Source of the DNA: an uncultured Prevotella sp.
GTDB taxonomy: Bacteria > Bacteroidota > Bacteroidia > Bacteroidales > Bacteroidaceae
DNA length: 45,003 nucleotides
Reading direction: 5' to 3'
Assembly: GCA_900317545.1 (NCBI GenBank)
Contig: ONHE01000116.1
Span: 1-45,003, forward strand
This document shows, one piece after another, positions 43,084 to 45,003 of this stretch. Position numbers and translations under genes: made by a program. Each line of letters opens with the position of its first letter. Within the stretch, counting starts at the first letter, position 1. Under the pieces are notes generated by a model that was given only the letters and a program-made list of their open reading frames with translations, ran no database searches and was not told the DNA's origin.

Positions 43084-44778
43084 ATGATCAATATCGATGC
43101 TTGCAGAAAGGGGGATCGGGAAGCCCTCGGAGAACTCTATACGGCATATTCGCCAAAGCTCTTGCGAATATGCCGGCACTACGTGAAAGATGAAAGCATT
43201 GCCGAGGATATCATCCATGACGCTTTCGCCATCATCTTTGTCGCGATCAGGAACCTCAAGGACGACGCGCGGTTGGAAGGCTGGATGATCACGATCGTGA
43301 GAAATCTGTCACTCAGATATCTGCAAAGCAGGGACAAAGCCGAGATACCACTCTCAGCCTTGGACATCGACTTTCCCGAAGAGACAGCGCAACAACGGCC
43401 GGGCATCGACTTGGATCAGCTGCTGGCAGCCATCGAGTCTCTGCCGGCAGGAAACCGAGAGGTGTTCAAGCTCGCGGTGCTGGACGGGCTGTCGCATCAG
43501 GAAATCGGGGATCTATTGGGGATCGCGCCGCATAGCTCCTCGTCTCAGCTGTCAAGGGCAAAGAAGATGCTTCGGACGATGATCGGGCGCAGCTGGCCCT
43601 TGTTGCTGCTGCCACTCCTCATTCCGGTCTATATTTATGTCATGACCAAAGACCGGTCTGCGAGGCTGGCGGAACAAAGACCGTCCGTGCAGAAAACACG
43701 CAAGGCGCAACTGCGGAAGAGACAGAAAGGCGCACCGGAGACGGCCCGCAGGACAACGACCGGAACAGGCAAGCCGGACAATCCGTACCGTCAGCAACAA
43801 CGGTTGGCCATCACGGCCGGACCGCCAGCAGAAGACAGCAGATACGAGATGCCCTCTCCTGTCACGGCAGAGCAGCTGCCAACGACGCTCAAAGCAGACT
43901 CCCTGATGAGACGCTGGACCTCGGACAGCAGCAGAAGAGACACGCTGTGGCGCCTGCCGGCGATACCCCATGAGCGCATGATGGCCTGGAACGGAGCCAC
44001 CAACCGCCACGCCAGCCGGAAGAAACGCTACCCATGGACATTCAATTTCGGCTATTCGTCCAACGCGGGAGCAGCCGGCGCACTGTCAAACTTAGACTAC
44101 CTCTCGGTCGTCGACTACGCGAACGGCGGGGTGAGAGCCAAGATCCATACGATCGCCGAGTTTACAGACTACCTCGATCGCAATGCTTCACTGATGGACT
44201 CCGTCGAGCAGGCCAAGCTGCGAGAGATCGTAAACGGATCGGACATAACAAGCAGTGTCGGCTTGAAAGAGCGGAAACACCACTTCCGCCCCATCACTTT
44301 CGGCCTCGCGATCAGCAAGCAACTCGGTCCCCGATGGACCTTCGGAACAGGATTGACCTATACCCGGCTGAAGTCGGAATTTGTGAGTGATTTCGACAAC
44401 AATACACTCAAGCAGACCCAGAAGATTGATTACGTCGGCCTGCCGCTACGGCTGACCTATCACATATGGAACAAGGGCAGCCTCAACGCCTACACGACAG
44501 GAGGCCTGAACTTTGAATGGCCGGTGCGCAGCAGGCTCGACAAGGAATACATCGTGACAGCAGACTCAGCCTTCACGATCAAAGGCGACCTCAAGGCCCG
44601 CTGTCAGTGGTCGGTCAACTGGGGTGTCGGAATCCAGTATAAACTGTTCAAACCGTTCAGCCTATACATCGAGCCGAACCTCTACTACTACTTCGGCAAC
44701 GGCAGTGGGATCGAAACCTACCGCACCGAGCATCCGTTCACCATCACCGTACCCTTCGGACTGCGGATCACCTGGTAG
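43084..44778 (+). CDS. ECF sigma factor fused through a membrane helix to an outer-membrane beta-barrel
   Basis: One uninterrupted frame of 564 residues. Residues ~6-85 are sigma-70 region 2 (GDREALGELYTAYSPKLL, DIIHDAF). Residues ~107-165 are region 4 (IESLPAGNREVFKLAV, SHQEIGDLLGI). A single hydrophobic helix follows at about 171-187 (WPLLLLPLLIPVYIYVM). A Lys/Arg/Gln/Pro-rich linker of roughly 130 residues leads to a C-terminal beta-barrel at about 316-564 with alternating aromatic strands, ending FGLRITW. The polypeptide would reach from cytoplasm through the inner membrane and periplasm into the outer membrane. No anti-sigma domain is seen. In Bacteroidota a separate anti-sigma factor spanning both membranes is known as partner of an ECF sigma factor; here sigma and barrel are one protein. 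The frame is open to ATG 42991, but those 31 residues look non-coding; ATG 43084 fits the sigma start better. Confidence 0.85.
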   Translation: MINIDACRKGDREALGELYTAYSPKLLRICRHYVKDESIAEDIIHDAFAIIFVAIRNLKDDARLEGWMITIVRNLSLRYLQSRDKAEIPLSALDIDFPEETAQQRPGIDLDQLLAAIESLPAGNREVFKLAVLDGLSHQEIGDLLGIAPHSSSSQLSRAKKMLRTMIGRSWPLLLLPLLIPVYIYVMTKDRSARLAEQRPSVQKTRKAQLRKRQKGAPETARRTTTGTGKPDNPYRQQQRLAITAGPPAEDSRYEMPSPVTAEQLPTTLKADSLMRRWTSDSSRRDTLWRLPAIPHERMMAWNGATNRHASRKKRYPWTFNFGYSSNAGAAGALSNLDYLSVVDYANGGVRAKIHTIAEFTDYLDRNASLMDSVEQAKLREIVNGSDITSSVGLKERKHHFRPITFGLAISKQLGPRWTFGTGLTYTRLKSEFVSDFDNNTLKQTQKIDYVGLPLRLTYHIWNKGSLNAYTTGGLNFEWPVRSRLDKEYIVTADSAFTIKGDLKARCQWSVNWGVGIQYKLFKPFSLYIEPNLYYYFGNGSGIETYRTEHPFTITVPFGLRITW

Positions 44779-44786
44779 ACATCCAC

Positions 44787-44861
44787 CAGCCCGAGAGCCG
44801 GCAATCAGCAAGGCGAAAGACGCGCACCGCAAGCCGATTGCCAACTCTCGGGCTGCATTTT
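44787..44861 (+). terminator. Terminator after the sigma-barrel gene
   Basis: CAGCCCGAGAG (44787-44797) pairs perfectly with CTCTCGGGCTG (44845-44855), with an inner GGCAATC/GATTGCC stem. CATTTTAA follows. It begins 8 nt after the stop codon, so the fusion gene is probably monocistronic. Confidence 0.7.
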
Positions 44862-44933
44862 AACATTCCTTTTCTGCACATTCTGCGATCGAAAGAGCAG
44901 TCTTTTCGCCTTATCCGTATCATCCTATACAAA

Positions 44934-44957
44934 GAACCTGACCACAGGAGCAGGTTC
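44934..44957 (-). other. Small hairpin near right edge
   Basis: GAACCTG (44934-44940) pairs with CAGGTTC (44951-44957); on the - strand TTTG follows. It may be a weak terminator for a - strand gene lying beyond the window. Confidence 0.3.
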
Positions 44958-45003
44958 CATCGAACACGGACCATTGATACGAAGATGCAAAAAAGACACG
45001 CAG

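Overview
The window looks like a carbohydrate-degrading locus (polysaccharide utilization locus, PUL) from a Prevotella-like member of the Bacteroidota. The evidence is a SusC/SusD pair, fourteen carbohydrate-active or carbohydrate-associated genes on one strand, type IX secretion (Por) C-terminal tails on three proteins, lipoprotein boxes, weak ribosome binding sites, and promoters with the Bacteroidota -7 element TAnnTTTG. No tRNA, rRNA, CRISPR array, transposase or phage gene was seen.

Layout. The left edge (2-295) holds the last part of an ECF sigma factor on the + strand. Next come susC-like (454-3699), susD-like (3764-5698) and a secreted beta-helix glycosidase of the GH28/GH49 fold (5918-7381), each of the last two followed by a rho-independent terminator. 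From 41646 down to 7753 every gene is on the - strand. In order of transcription these are: GH43 with F5/8-C and Fn3 domains; a GH55-like tandem beta-helix protein; a beta-helix protein with Por tail; a SASA-family acetylesterase; GH43 lipoprotein; a GH71/99-like protein; a divergent GH92; GH2 with an N-terminal lectin-like domain; GH95; a canonical GH92; a second SASA esterase; a second GH2; an SGNH esterase fused to GH43; GH3; a terminator; and a separately placed GH88 lipoprotein. The right end (43084-44778, + strand) encodes one polypeptide joining an ECF sigma factor, a transmembrane helix and an outer-membrane beta-barrel.

How the genes may work together (inference). SusC/D would bind and import oligosaccharides. 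Surface and secreted enzymes (lipoproteins and Por-tailed proteins) would cut and trim the polymer. Periplasmic GH2, GH3, GH43, GH92, GH95 and GH88 would finish it, with two or three esterases removing acetyl groups. The enzyme set (alpha-mannosidase family twice, alpha-L-fucosidase family, beta-xylosidase/arabinosidase families, beta-galactosidase/glucuronidase family, an unsaturated uronyl hydrolase and acetylesterases) fits an acidic, acetylated, branched heteroglycan. Examples are a fungal glucuronoxylomannan or a plant gum or pectin side chain. The sequence alone does not fix the substrate.

The most interesting non-coding signal is a putative operator, CGTATTT. Its nearest copy ends exactly 41 nt before the -7 box of three separate promoters: upstream of 39674, upstream of 41646, and a + strand promoter at 41916 with no gene after it. 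Extra copies are spaced 11 or 22 bp apart. The most interesting gene is the sigma-factor/beta-barrel fusion at the right end.
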